Below, piece after piece: positions 33,236-44,368 of a stretch of DNA of 64,000 bases (positions are counted from its first letter, which is position 1; every line of letters begins with the position of its first letter). A program made the translations under genes and the position numbers. The DNA lies in assembly GCA_014649575.1 (NCBI GenBank), contig BMTH01000001.1, forward strand, positions 186,001 to 250,000, written 5' to 3'. The notes under the pieces were generated by a model that was not told the origin of the DNA, searched no databases, and saw nothing but the letters and a program-made list of their open reading frames with translations. This DNA is from Streptomyces griseoincarnatus (lineage in GTDB: Bacteria > Actinomycetota > Actinomycetes > Streptomycetales > Streptomycetaceae).

Positions 33236-33273
33236 GCCCGACTCCCTGTCCCCCCACGGGCGGGGAGTCGGGC
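33236..33273. terminator. Bidirectional terminator between MDMPI gene and bglC
   Basis: 11-bp perfect stem (33236-33246 with 33263-33273) between the convergent stops. Confidence 0.75.
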
Positions 33274-33287
33274 CCGCGGAGTTCGGG

Positions 33288-35733
<2,446 letters not shown>

Positions 35734-35745
35734 GGCGTCTCCAGG

Positions 35746-36741
35746 TCAGGACGTACGGGAGCGCAGTCGCTTGATCAGCCGCTGTGCCACGAAGGCGAGG
35801 ACCAGCAGCATGAACATCGCCCAGGCGACGGTCGCCGAGCGGCCCATCTGGTAGTTCTTCCAGCCCTCCTCGTAGAGCAGCAGGCCGAGCGTCTGGTACT
35901 GGTTGTTCGCGCCTCCGGTGACGCCGTTGGGGCCCTGGCCGAAGATCAGCGGCTCACCGAACAGCTGGGTGGCGCCGATCGTGGAGAGCACGATGGTGAA
36001 GACGATCGTGGAGCGGATACCGGGCACGGTGACGTGCCGGAACTGCTGCCAGCGGGAGGCGCCGTCCAGGGAGGCGGCCTCGTAGCGGTCGGCGGGGATG
36101 GCCTGCATCGCGGCCAGGTAGAGCAGGGCGTTGTAGCCGGTCCATCGCCAGATGACGATGGTGGAGATGGCCACCTGGGCGGGCCACTTGTCGGCCTCCC
36201 AGTTCACCGGGTCGACCCCGACCAGGCCGAGCCCCCAGTTGATCATGCCGAAGTCACGCTCGAAGATCATGGTGAAGACGAGCGCGGCCGCGCCGACGGA
36301 CGTGGCGTACGGCACCAGCGACGCGACGCGGAAGAACAGCGAGGCGCGCATGCGGTAGTTGAGCAGGTGTGCGATGCCCAGGGCCATCAGCAGCTGCGGC
36401 ACCGTGGAGATGATGCCGATGGTGATGGTGTTCTGCAGAGCGTTCCAGAACCGCGAGTCGCCCCACAGTTCGACGTAGTTGTCGAACGCCACCCACTCCA
36501 TGATGTCGAGCGTGGCCAGTTCCACGTCGTGCAGGGAGATCCAGGAGGTGTAGACGAGCGGGTAGAAGCTGAACGCGGCGAAGACCACGAAGAACGGGGC
36601 GACGAACGCGTACGGCGCGCCCTTGACGTCGAGGCGGTGCAGCCAGGCGCCGCGCCGCCGTGAGGTCTCCTTGCCGTCCCCGGCACGGGACGGGCCCGGC
36701 GGCTCCTCGCCGGCCAGGGCCTTGGTGGTGGAGGTGGCCAC
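35746..36741 (-). CDS. cebF: Carbohydrate ABC transporter permease (CebF-like)
   Basis: 331 residues from GTG 36741 with AGGAAGG upstream. A soluble N-terminus of about 40 residues precedes six helices (APYAFVAPFFVVFAAFSFYP first). EAA loop: AIPADRYEAASLDGASRW then QQFRHVTVPGIRST at about residues 220-250. MalF-type half of the CebFG channel. Downstream of cebE behind an 18-bp intercistronic hairpin, so its transcription is likely lower than cebE's. Confidence 0.9.
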   Translation of the reverse strand: MATSTTKALAGEEPPGPSRAGDGKETSRRRGAWLHRLDVKGAPYAFVAPFFVVFAAFSFYPLVYTSWISLHDVELATLDIMEWVAFDNYVELWGDSRFWNALQNTITIGIISTVPQLLMALGIAHLLNYRMRASLFFRVASLVPYATSVGAAALVFTMIFERDFGMINWGLGLVGVDPVNWEADKWPAQVAISTIVIWRWTGYNALLYLAAMQAIPADRYEAASLDGASRWQQFRHVTVPGIRSTIVFTIVLSTIGATQLFGEPLIFGQGPNGVTGGANNQYQTLGLLLYEEGWKNYQMGRSATVAWAMFMLLVLAFVAQRLIKRLRSRTS

Positions 36742-36772
36742 CGGACTTCCTTCCTGAGAGCGGATGGGGAGC

Positions 36773-36820
36773 CGGCCGTCCCGGGCCCGCGCCCGAAGGC
36801 GGGCGGGCCCGGGACGGCCG
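36773..36820 (-). terminator. Intercistronic hairpin between cebE and cebF
   Basis: 17-bp perfect stem (36773-36789 with 36804-36820), extended by one pair, starting 12 bases after the cebE stop on the transcribed strand. No T-run. It resembles the attenuating/stabilising hairpins after binding-protein genes in maltose-type operons, where they raise binding-protein output relative to permeases. Confidence 0.7.
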
Positions 36821-36832
36821 CTGAGACTACGG

Positions 36833-38140
36833 TCAGCCGACCGCCTTCTGGATGCGCTCCGAGGTGGTCTTCCAGGCCTCGTCACGCGGCGTCCCCTGCT
36901 CGACCAGGGCCAGGCCCTGGGAGAAGGTGTCCTTGATGGTGCCGTCCTTGCGCCCGAGGACCTGCTTGTCCGGGATCTCCTGGGCCGCGGCGCCGAAGAT
37001 CTCACCGAGCGGCGCGCCGCTGAAGTAGTCGTTCTTCACGGCCTTCACCGACGGGTCCTCGAGGGCCTTCTGCGAGGACGGGATGTTGCCGAGGTCCTTG
37101 AAGATGCGGGCCTGCTGCTCGGGCGCGGTCAGCCACGCGACGAGCTTCTGCGCCTCCTCCTTCACCGGGCTGTCCTCGATCACACCGAGGAAGGAACCGC
37201 CCCAGTTGGCGCCCTTCGGGGCACGGGCGACGTCCCACTTGCCCTTGTTGACCTCGCCGGCCTTCTCGCTGATGTGGCTCAGCATCCAGGCCGGGCAGAC
37301 CGCGGTCGCGAACGTGCCGTTGGACAGACCGGGGTCCCAGCCGGGCTGGAACTGGCGCAGCTTGGCGGTCAGGTCCTCCTCGGCGGCGTCCGACGCGAGC
37401 TGCCAGGCCTCCTTGACGGCCGGGTTCTTGTCGTAGATCAGGTCGCCCTGCTCGTTGTAGTACTGCTCGGGGTAGCCGTAGACCATGGCGTTGAACAGGC
37501 CGCTGGCCGAGTCGGTGTAGGAGACGTCGCCGCCCTTGAAGTCCTTCTTGAAGGTGCGGCCGACCTCGACGTACTTCTTCCAGTCGCCGGCCCACAGCTT
37601 GCCGACCTCTTCGCGGTCGGTGGGCAGTCCGGCCTTCTCGAAGTAGTCCTTGCGGTAACAGACCGCCATGGGGCCGATGTCGGTGCCGAGCCCCAGGACC
37701 TTGCCGTCCTTGGTGGTGATCTGGGACTGCTTCCAGGGCAGGAAGTGGTCGGTGCCCTCGACCTTCGCGAAGTCGGCGAACATGTCGGCCCGGGTCTCGG
37801 TGATCTCCTTGGCACGGCCGATCTCGATGCCCTGGATGTCCTTCAGGCCCTTGCCGGCGGCGAGCTTGGTCTGCAGCGCGGTGTAGTAGGTCTGCTCGTC
37901 ACCGGCTATCTCGGCCTTGATGGTGACGCCGGGGTTGTTCTTCTCGTACTCCTCCAGCAGGCCGGTCTCCTTGATGCCCATGACGCCGAACAGGCCCATG
38001 GTGATGGTGACCTTGTCGCCGTCCTTGCTGCCGCCCGTGACCGAGTCGCCGTCACCGCCGCAGCCGACGACGAGCGACAGCGCGCCGACGGCCGCGGCCG
38101 TCGCCACAGCCTTTCTGCGCATCGAACCGAGAGTGCCCAT
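36833..38140 (-). CDS. cebE: Cellobiose-type extracellular solute-binding lipoprotein (CebE-like)
   Basis: 435 residues. Signal peptide with lipobox LVVGC at about residues 23-27, then a Gly/Ser/Asp linker. Family 1 solute-binding fold: VTITMGLFGVMGIKETGLLE, NPGVTIKAEIAGDEQTYYTA, then WDPGLSNGTFATAVCPAWML. Binds cellobiose or cello-oligosaccharides outside the membrane and delivers them to CebFG. GGAGGAGATCC before the ATG is an excellent ribosome binding site. First gene of the operon; a double palindromic operator lies about 75-115 bases upstream. Confidence 0.9.
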   Translation of the reverse strand: MGTLGSMRRKAVATAAAVGALSLVVGCGGDGDSVTGGSKDGDKVTITMGLFGVMGIKETGLLEEYEKNNPGVTIKAEIAGDEQTYYTALQTKLAAGKGLKDIQGIEIGRAKEITETRADMFADFAKVEGTDHFLPWKQSQITTKDGKVLGLGTDIGPMAVCYRKDYFEKAGLPTDREEVGKLWAGDWKKYVEVGRTFKKDFKGGDVSYTDSASGLFNAMVYGYPEQYYNEQGDLIYDKNPAVKEAWQLASDAAEEDLTAKLRQFQPGWDPGLSNGTFATAVCPAWMLSHISEKAGEVNKGKWDVARAPKGANWGGSFLGVIEDSPVKEEAQKLVAWLTAPEQQARIFKDLGNIPSSQKALEDPSVKAVKNDYFSGAPLGEIFGAAAQEIPDKQVLGRKDGTIKDTFSQGLALVEQGTPRDEAWKTTSERIQKAVG

Positions 38141-38215
38141 GGATCTCCTCCTAGCGACGGCGCTGACACATCGGAGTGACGAGTTCTGCGATGACTACAG
38201 CGGCTCTTGATCGAG

Positions 38216-38253
38216 GTGGGAACGTGCCCAACTCCGGGTGGGCACGTTCCCAC
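38216..38253. promoter_or_regulatory. Double CebR-type operator between cebE and the LacI gene
   Basis: Two 14-bp boxes, TGGGAACGTGCCCA (38217-38230) and TGGGCACGTTCCCA (38239-38252), 22 bases centre-to-centre, are exact reverse complements of each other and make a 38-bp inverted repeat. They match the TGGGAGCGCTCCCA-type CebR box at the TGGG-N2-CG-N2-CCCA frame. The cebE promoter probably lies just downstream. Confidence 0.8.
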
Positions 38254-38441
38254 CGCTGCACGAAGACTTGTAGCAGCGACGCAATCTGTCAATAACTTGA
38301 AAGCAACTTCTGCGTGGGAACCGCGCCTTCCGTTCGCCTTCCGGACCCTGGGGGTGCTTCGCCGTCCCCGGCGTCTGCAAGAATTGCCGCAGGTCACCTC
38401 CGCGGCAGAGAACGCCGCCGCGGCCGCTGAGGGGGGAGTGC

Positions 38442-39455
38442 ATGACGGGCAACCGCCGTCCCACGATCAAGACCGTCGCCGCCCGCGCCGGCGTGGGTCG
38501 CACCACGGTCTCCCGCGTCGTCAACGGCTCCGACCTGGTCAGCGCCGACGCCCGGGCGCGGGTCCTGGCGGCGATCAAAGAACTGAACTACGTGCCCAAC
38601 TCCGTCGCCCGCGGCCTGGTCACCAACCGCACCAACGCCGTGGCCCTGGTGATCCCGGAGTCGGAGAGCCGGCTCGGCTCGGAGCCGTTCTTCGCCGCGC
38701 TGATCCGCGGTGTGAGCGGCGCGCTCGCCGAGAGCGGCACACAGCTGCAGCTGATGCTGGTGCGTGACCAGGCCGAACGCGACCAGCTCACCGAGTCGGT
38801 GGCCACCCGCCGGGTGGACGGTGTGCTGCTGGTCTCCGTGCACGCCGAGGACCGGCTGCCCGGCATCCTCGAGGAGATGGGTCTGCCCACGGTGCTCGCC
38901 GGCCGCCGCGACGCGGGCGAGCAGCTGAGCTACGTCAACTCCGACAACGCGGGCGGCGCCGCCGAGGCCGTCCGGCATCTGCTGGGCCGCGGGCGGAGCC
39001 GGATCGCGACGATCACCGGCCCCCAGGACATGGACGTCGGCCGCGCCCGCCTCGCGGGGTGGCACGCCGCGCACGAGGAAGCGGGCGTTTGCGCGGACGA
39101 GTCGCTGATCGAGCCGGGCGACTTCTCCGAGGACAGCGGCGGCCGCGCCATGCGTTTGCTTCTTGAACGCACGCCGGATCTGGACGCCGTGTTCGCCGCG
39201 TCGGACCTCATGGCGGTGGGCGCGCTGGCCGAATTGCGCCGACAGAAGCGCCGGGTGCCGGTCGACGTGGCCGTGGTCGGCTTCGAGGACTCGGTGCTCG
39301 CCCGGCACACCAACCCGCCGCTGACGACGGTGCGTCAGCCGGTGGAGGAGCTGGGCCGCACGATGGCCCGCATCCTCACCGACATCACCCTGAACGACGG
39401 GCCCCGGCAGCAGATCACCCTGCCCACGGAGCTGGTCGTCCGTGATTCGTCCTGA
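38442..39455 (+). CDS. cebR: LacI-family repressor of the ceb locus
   Basis: 337 residues. LacI helix-turn-helix IKTVAARAGVGRTTVSRVVN (about 9-28) and hinge YVPNSVARGL, then a periplasmic-binding-protein-like sensor domain (AVALVIPESESRL, VDGVLLVSVHAED, DSDNAGGAAEAVRHLL, FAASDLMAVGALAEL). In streptomycetes CebR represses cebEFG-bglC and is released by cello-oligosaccharides. Divergent from cebE across 301 bases with the double operator. The helix-turn-helix is close to that of a second LacI gene at 63.2 kb. A glutaredoxin-like gene follows almost immediately. Confidence 0.85.
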   Translation: MTGNRRPTIKTVAARAGVGRTTVSRVVNGSDLVSADARARVLAAIKELNYVPNSVARGLVTNRTNAVALVIPESESRLGSEPFFAALIRGVSGALAESGTQLQLMLVRDQAERDQLTESVATRRVDGVLLVSVHAEDRLPGILEEMGLPTVLAGRRDAGEQLSYVNSDNAGGAAEAVRHLLGRGRSRIATITGPQDMDVGRARLAGWHAAHEEAGVCADESLIEPGDFSEDSGGRAMRLLLERTPDLDAVFAASDLMAVGALAELRRQKRRVPVDVAVVGFEDSVLARHTNPPLTTVRQPVEELGRTMARILTDITLNDGPRQQITLPTELVVRDSS

Positions 39456-39465
39456 CGGGGGCGCG

Positions 39466-39894
39466 ATGGTCAAGGGCTGGTTGCTCGCCCTGCTGCTCGC
39501 GGCGGCCGGGACACTGAGCGCGGCGGGCCTGCTCGCCGACGGGGACACGGTCGCTGCGGCCGTGGTCCTTGTCGCGTGCCTCGCGTTCGCGGCAGTGAAC
39601 TCTCCGCTGGTCTTCCCGGCGTCTCTCGGCGCGGAGGAGGCGCGGCGCCGCAGCGCGGCGGACGGGCGCCCGGTGATCTACTGGCGGCCGGGATGCCGCT
39701 ACTGCAGGCGGCTGCGCTTCAGGCTGGGCCGGGACGCGCGCCGCGCCCACTGGGTCGGCATCTGGCGCGACCCGGTCGCCGCGGCGGCGGTGCGGGCGGT
39801 CGCGGACGGGAACGAGACGGTGCCGACGGTGGTCCTGCCGGACGGGCGGGCGCGGGTCAATCCTGACGCGGAGTGGGTGCGCGAACTCCTGTGA
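39466..39894 (+). CDS. Membrane-anchored glutaredoxin-like protein
   Basis: 142 residues. Two N-terminal helices (WLLALLLAAAGTLSAAGLLA and VAAAVVLVACLAFAAV), then a thioredoxin-fold domain: PVIYWRPGCRYCRRLRFRLG holds the CxxC active site (CRYC, about residues 80-83), and NETVPTVVLPDG is the cis-Pro loop. It reduces disulfides with glutathione-independent thiols, probably mycothiol (mycoredoxin-like). ATG 39466 follows GGGGGCGCG; an in-frame GTG at 39442 overlaps the LacI stop. Possibly co-transcribed with the LacI gene. Confidence 0.83.
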   Translation: MVKGWLLALLLAAAGTLSAAGLLADGDTVAAAVVLVACLAFAAVNSPLVFPASLGAEEARRRSAADGRPVIYWRPGCRYCRRLRFRLGRDARRAHWVGIWRDPVAAAAVRAVADGNETVPTVVLPDGRARVNPDAEWVRELL

Positions 39895-39906
39895 CGGGCA
39901 CGGCCG

Positions 39907-40362
39907 TTACGCCGTCCCGGATCCCCTCGCCCCGGACACGCCCCCGGCCTGCGACGGCGTGTCCGGCTGGTGGTCGGCCCAGACGTACGTGTGCGGGAGG
40001 AGGTCGATGACCGGGACCGCGCGGAGGCCTCCGCCGGGGGCGGGGACGACGACCTCGAGGGCGGGGAAGTAGTCGAGGAGGGCCTGGCGGCAGCGGCCGC
40101 ACGGAGGGACGACTCCGCGGTCGCGGTCGCCCACCGCGACGATCGTCCTCAGGTCGTAGGCGCCCAGGGCGGCGGCCGTGCCGACGACGACCAGTTCGGC
40201 GCACGGGCCGCCGGTGAAGTGGTAGGCGTTCACACCCGTGACGATCCGGCCGTCCGTGGCGCGGGCCGCGGCGGCCATGGTGTGGTTGTCGCCCCGGCAG
40301 CGGGTGCGGGCGACCTCGGCCGCGGCCGCCACGAGTTCCTCGTCGACGTCGTGCGTGTGCAT
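39907..40362 (-). CDS. Cytidine/blasticidin deaminase-like protein
   Basis: 151 residues. The zinc-site motifs are GGPCAELVVVGTAAALGA (Cys-Ala-Glu, with the catalytic Glu) and VVPPCGRCRQALLDYFP (PCxxC), spaced as in cytidine deaminase and blasticidin S deaminase. The usual HAE is CAE here, which is normal in this family. RIVTGVNAYHFTGGPC also fits. It deaminates a cytosine-containing nucleoside or a cytosine-like antibiotic. Final 20 residues are Ser/Gly-rich. Convergent with the glutaredoxin gene. Confidence 0.88.
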   Translation of the reverse strand: MHTHDVDEELVAAAAEVARTRCRGDNHTMAAAARATDGRIVTGVNAYHFTGGPCAELVVVGTAAALGAYDLRTIVAVGDRDRGVVPPCGRCRQALLDYFPALEVVVPAPGGGLRAVPVIDLLPHTYVWADHQPDTPSQAGGVSGARGSGTA

Positions 40363-40452
40363 GGTCCGGCGTGCCTTCCCTTACGGTTCTTGGCCTGTGC
40401 CAGAAGGACCGTGATGCGTGACGGCCGTCGTGCGCAAGCCGGTTTCCACGGG

Positions 40453-41289
40453 TCAGGTGTGTTCGGGGGCCGTCAGCCAGGCCACCAGCGTGCGCCAGCG
40501 TTCCGGTTGGCCGGTGTCCCGCGGGCCGACCAGGTACACCTCCTCCACGATGTTCTGCGCGCGCAGGCCGTGGCGCGCGGCGAAGGAGCCCACGGCGCCG
40601 TAGGTCAGGTCGAGGTCGTCGTGCGGGCCGGTGTGGGTGGCGACGGCGGCCGTCCGGGCCGGCAGGTCCAGCTCGCGCACGGTGGCCGGGGCTCCCGGGG
40701 GCAGCGGGGTCTCGGCGGGCAGGTAGACGGTGGCGTGACCGTGGTCCTCGGTGAACAGTTCGTGCGTGTAGCGGCCGCCCGGCGGGAGCACCGGGCGGTG
40801 TCCGGCGGCGGCGTCGAGGTCGCGCATCGCCGCGTCGTACCAGTCCAGGCCGGCGCCCGCGGGCACGTCGAGGGAGACCGCGTACACCCGCTGGGGCGGG
40901 AGGACCTCCAGCGTCACCGTCCGTTCGGCGCCGGGATCGAGGAGTTCGCGGAGTGCTTCGACGGCGCGCTGGGTGCGGCCGAGGCGGTCCTCGAGCCGGC
41001 GGAGGTGGGCGGCCACGACCTGCCGGGCCGTGTCCCGGTCGGCCGCCCCGCCGTGTGCGCCGGTCTCCGCCTCCAGGAAGCGGCGCAGGTCCGCCAGGGG
41101 GAGGTCGAGGTCGCGGAACCGCCGGATGGTCTGGGCGGGCCGTACCTGGTCGGGCGAGTAGTAGCGGTAGCCCGTCACCGGGTCGACCTCGGCGGGGACC
41201 AGCAGATCCTGCTCGTGGTAGCGGCGGAGCGTGCGGATGCTGAGGTGGGTGATGCGGGAGAACTCTCCGATGGTGAGTCGCTCCGTCAT
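40453..41289 (-). CDS. MerR-family regulator with GyrI-like effector domain
   Basis: 278 residues. MerR helix-turn-helix (MTERLTIGEFSRITHLSIRT, RYHEQDLLVPAEVDPVTGYR), a dimerisation helix (HLRRLEDRLGRTQRAVEAL), then a GyrI/SOUL-like ligand domain from about residue 120 (VTLEVLPPQRVYAVSLDVPA, YLPAETPLP, VATHTGPHDDLDLTYGAV). BmrR-type layout, so it probably senses a hydrophobic cation or drug. Last of a three-gene minus-strand group after SDR and SnoaL genes (59-base gap). Confidence 0.88.
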   Translation of the reverse strand: MTERLTIGEFSRITHLSIRTLRRYHEQDLLVPAEVDPVTGYRYYSPDQVRPAQTIRRFRDLDLPLADLRRFLEAETGAHGGAADRDTARQVVAAHLRRLEDRLGRTQRAVEALRELLDPGAERTVTLEVLPPQRVYAVSLDVPAGAGLDWYDAAMRDLDAAAGHRPVLPPGGRYTHELFTEDHGHATVYLPAETPLPPGAPATVRELDLPARTAAVATHTGPHDDLDLTYGAVGSFAARHGLRAQNIVEEVYLVGPRDTGQPERWRTLVAWLTAPEHT

Positions 41290-41348
41290 GGTGTGCTCCT
41301 GGCGGGCCGGTCGGGGGCCGGCCGGTGCTCGGCCGGCCCCGGGGTGCT

Positions 41349-41705
41349 TCAGGCAGGGTCGGGGGTGATCTCCAGCCGGATGATCGCGCCCCGCGCGTCG
41401 CGGTCGAACGTGAAGCGGAGCGTCACCGGGCTGCCGGGGAAGTCCCCCGACACCTCGGCGACGGCGCGGCAGACGTCCCTCGTGCCGGTGACCTCCCGTA
41501 CGTCGTACTCCACGGGCGGGACGTGGTCCAGCCAGCGGCTCACCTCCGCGAGTCCCCGGTGGGTTCGGCCCTCGTCGCGTACGACGACATCGTCGTCGAA
41601 GAGCGCGAGGTACCGCGCGCGGTCGGCGGCCGTGGCCGCGGCCACGTACTCCTCGACGAAGGCGCGGGGATCCGCGGTCGTCCTGGTTCGGTGGGCTTCG
41701 GACAT
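41349..41705 (-). CDS. SnoaL-like/NTF2-fold protein
   Basis: 118 residues. RAFVEEYVAAATAADRARYL, ALFDDDVVVRDEGRTHRGLA, then SRWLDHVPPVEYDVREVTG and VTLRFTFDRDARGAIIRLEI are those of the NTF2-like/SnoaL fold. The HRG and FDDDVVV elements are typical of small cone-shaped isomerase, hydratase or ligand-binding proteins. Sits 29 bases downstream of the SDR gene, so the two probably act in the same small-molecule step. Confidence 0.82.
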   Translation of the reverse strand: MSEAHRTRTTADPRAFVEEYVAAATAADRARYLALFDDDVVVRDEGRTHRGLAEVSRWLDHVPPVEYDVREVTGTRDVCRAVAEVSGDFPGSPVTLRFTFDRDARGAIIRLEITPDPA

Positions 41706-41734
41706 GGGGGTTCCTCCGGTGCGTCGGGAGCGGC

Positions 41735-42508
41735 TCATACGGCGCGGACCGTGCCGCCGTCGACGGCGTACTCGGCGCCGGCGACCGCGGCGGCGCGGGG
41801 TGAGGCGAGGAAGGCGATCACCTCGGCCACCTCCTCCGGTTCGGCGGGCCGGCCCAGGGGGATGCCACCGAGCATCCCCATCAGGTCGTCGAGGGCGGCC
41901 TCCCGGGTGACGCCTCCCTCCCGCATCCGGCGGGCCAGCAGCTGCTCGGCTCCGTCGGTGCGGATGAAGCCCGGGGCGACCGAGTTGACCCGTACGCCGG
42001 CCGGGGCCACCTCGTTGGCGAGCCCTTTGCTGTACGTGGTCAGGGCGGCCTTGGCGGCGGCGTAGGCCAGGGTCGAGTCGTGCAGGGGCATGCGGCGCTG
42101 GATGGACGTGACGTGCACGACGGCGCCCGAGCCGCGCGCCACCATCGCGGGAAGCAGGGCCCGGTCGAGACGGACGGCGGACAGGAGGTTGAGCGCCAGT
42201 TCGCGCGACCACAGCGGGTCGTCGAGGGCGGCGAAGCCCCCGGCCGGGGAGTCGGATCCGCCCACGATGTGCACGAGGACGTCGGGGGCGCCGACACGTG
42301 CGGGGACCTCCGCGGCGGCGGCGGCCACCCCTTCTGCGGTGCCCAGGTCGCCCTGGACGAAGAGGGCGTCGCCTTCCTCCGGCGCCGTACGGGCGATGGT
42401 GACGACCTGGGCACCCATCTGCCGGAGCCGCCGTACCGTCGCCAGTCCGGTGCCCTTGCTGCCGCCGGCGACCACGGCGACGCGTCCCTCGAGTTCGGTG
42501 TCGTTCAT
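41735..42508 (-). CDS. Short-chain dehydrogenase/reductase (SDR)
   Basis: 257 residues. Classic SDR: VAVVAGGSKGTGLATVRRL (TGxxxGxG-type cofactor loop), NLLSAVRLDRALL, HVTSIQR (Ser), YAAAKAALTTYSKG (Tyr-x3-Lys) and SVAPGFIRTDGAEQL. NAD(P)-dependent oxidation or reduction of an alcohol/ketone. First gene of the minus-strand group SDR-SnoaL-MerR, which looks like a MerR-controlled detoxification or tailoring pair. Promoter should lie in the 201 bases before the DUF4328 gene. Confidence 0.9.
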   Translation of the reverse strand: MNDTELEGRVAVVAGGSKGTGLATVRRLRQMGAQVVTIARTAPEEGDALFVQGDLGTAEGVAAAAAEVPARVGAPDVLVHIVGGSDSPAGGFAALDDPLWSRELALNLLSAVRLDRALLPAMVARGSGAVVHVTSIQRRMPLHDSTLAYAAAKAALTTYSKGLANEVAPAGVRVNSVAPGFIRTDGAEQLLARRMREGGVTREAALDDLMGMLGGIPLGRPAEPEEVAEVIAFLASPRAAAVAGAEYAVDGGTVRAV

Positions 42509-42629
42509 GTCAGCCACCCTGGGACCTCTCCCGGGGGGAGACTCAAGCGCGCACCTGCGACGGCCGCACTCGCCCGCACGCAATAGTCATGGACACGCCG
42601 TAGCCGTGATGGGATAAGGTCCGGAAGTC

Positions 42630-42647
42630 GATCACTCGTTTGTGATC
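42630..42647. promoter_or_regulatory. Perfect inverted repeat upstream of the DUF4328 gene
   Basis: GATCAC-N6-GTGATC, 63 bases before the DUF4328 ATG, in a divergent region. Looks like an operator for an unidentified regulator. Confidence 0.4.
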
Positions 42648-42709
42648 ATCCCGCGGCGTTTCTGGGGAGAGCGCGCCGCATCTCCACCGCACTTCTCAGG
42701 GGGGTCCTC

Positions 42710-43483
42710 ATGACTCATCCGTCCTTGCCCAAGCGCCCGATGCTCGGGCGGCTCCCCGTGCTGCGCTCACCGATCGGTCTCGCGCACGCCGTGACCGCGC
42801 TGCTCGCCTTCGTGATCGTCGCCGACGTGCTGGGCTTCGGCGCGGCGGCGTACATGATGTCCGTGATGGGGGACGTGGCGTCCGGCGGCGGCGCGGGCGA
42901 TGTCGGCCTGGGCGCGGTCGACCGGGCGGTCTGGGCGGTCGGCATGACCACCTCGATGTACATGCTCGGCCTGTTCGGCACGGCGACGCTGTTCATCATC
43001 TGGTTCCACCGCGTGCGTCACAACGCGGAGGTGTTCGCGCCGGACGTACAGCGCCGCACGCCGGGCTGGGCGATCGGCGGCTGGTTCATCCCGTTCGCCA
43101 ACCTGTTCATCCCGCGCGGTATCGCCGCGGACGTCCTGCGCGCCAGCCAGCCGGACCCCTACGCGTCCGAGGTGCGGCATCAGGGCCTGCTGAACGCCTG
43201 GTGGGGCATGTGGATCGCGTCGAACATCTTCGACCGGTTCGCCACGAACCGGTACGACGAAGCAAGCGACCCGCAGGCAATCCACGACGCCGCGGGGTGG
43301 CTGATGACGGGGTCGGCCCTCGACCTCGTGTCCGCGGTGCTGGCCCTGCTGTTCGTCCGCAGACTGACGGCGGCTCAGAACGACAAGGCGATGGCGGGGC
43401 GGCAGCCGCTCCAGCAGCGCGCGCCGCAGTATCCGGCGGCAGGCGGCCCCGTCACGGGCGGCGGCCCGGTTCCGGGCGCGTGA
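42710..43483 (+). CDS. DUF4328 family membrane protein
   Basis: 257 residues. Hydrophobic segments at about 22-48, 80-100, 120-140, 165-180 and 195-210. FHRVRHNAEVFAPDVQRRTPGW then AIGGWFIPFANLFIPRGIA are the DUF4328 signature. The C-terminal 40 residues are Pro/Gln/Gly-rich and probably cytoplasmic. Function unknown; members are common in streptomycetes. A GGGG site precedes the ATG. Convergent with the Rpf-like gene. Confidence 0.84.
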   Translation: MTHPSLPKRPMLGRLPVLRSPIGLAHAVTALLAFVIVADVLGFGAAAYMMSVMGDVASGGGAGDVGLGAVDRAVWAVGMTTSMYMLGLFGTATLFIIWFHRVRHNAEVFAPDVQRRTPGWAIGGWFIPFANLFIPRGIAADVLRASQPDPYASEVRHQGLLNAWWGMWIASNIFDRFATNRYDEASDPQAIHDAAGWLMTGSALDLVSAVLALLFVRRLTAAQNDKAMAGRQPLQQRAPQYPAAGGPVTGGGPVPGA

Positions 43484-43567
43484 CGCCGGTGCGGGACGTC
43501 CCGTGACGGTACGCTCCGGACCGCCGGCGCGCGCCGCGCGGACGTAGGCACCGCGCGCCGCGCAGGT

Positions 43568-43993
<426 letters not shown>

Positions 43994-44090
43994 TCAAGTC
44001 ACTACGCCGGCCGGGGGACCCGGTATCGGCCACCCGTGAGCGCGTCATGGTCCGGCCTGCCTGTCATTCCCTTGACCGGAAGGTGAGTTC

Positions 44091-44246
44091 GTGAGCGCGA
44101 CACAGGGCGCCATGGCAGGGACGGGCGACGCGAACGCACCACGCGGACGGACGCGTTGGGGCATGGTGACGGCGATCCTGTCACTTCCGGCGCTGGCCGT
44201 GGGCGCCTTCCTGCTGACGATGGCGGTATGGGTGCTCGTTTCCTGA
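44091..44246 (+). CDS. Predicted 51-residue single-helix membrane protein
   Basis: GTG at 44091 has GGAAGGTGAG a few bases upstream. The reading frame encodes about 24 polar residues (SATQGAMAGTGDANA then PRGRTRWG) and one helix (MVTAILSLPALAVGAFLL, then TMAVWVLVS) before TGA at 44244. Such short proteins are easily missed by gene callers. No family recognised; coding status rests on the ribosome binding site and the clean helix. Confidence 0.55.
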   Translation: MSATQGAMAGTGDANAPRGRTRWGMVTAILSLPALAVGAFLLTMAVWVLVS

Positions 44247-44368
44247 ACCGCGCGAGGTCCGCGCGGGTCCAGGCAGTCCGGTGCTTGGAAGGCCGCGCCG
44301 TCCCGGCAGGCCGGTGCCGGGCGCGCCGGCCGGCAACGGCCGCCGGCCCGGCGGGCCACGCAGGTGAG

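Noticed and set aside
43531..43566. GC-rich direct repeat between the DUF4328 and Rpf genes
   Set aside because: Short GCGCGCCGCGC copies are expected by composition; pairing is poor, so I do not call a terminator.
44247..44368. GC-rich hairpins downstream of the small membrane protein
   Set aside because: Several short self-complementary stretches, none clearly longer than composition predicts.
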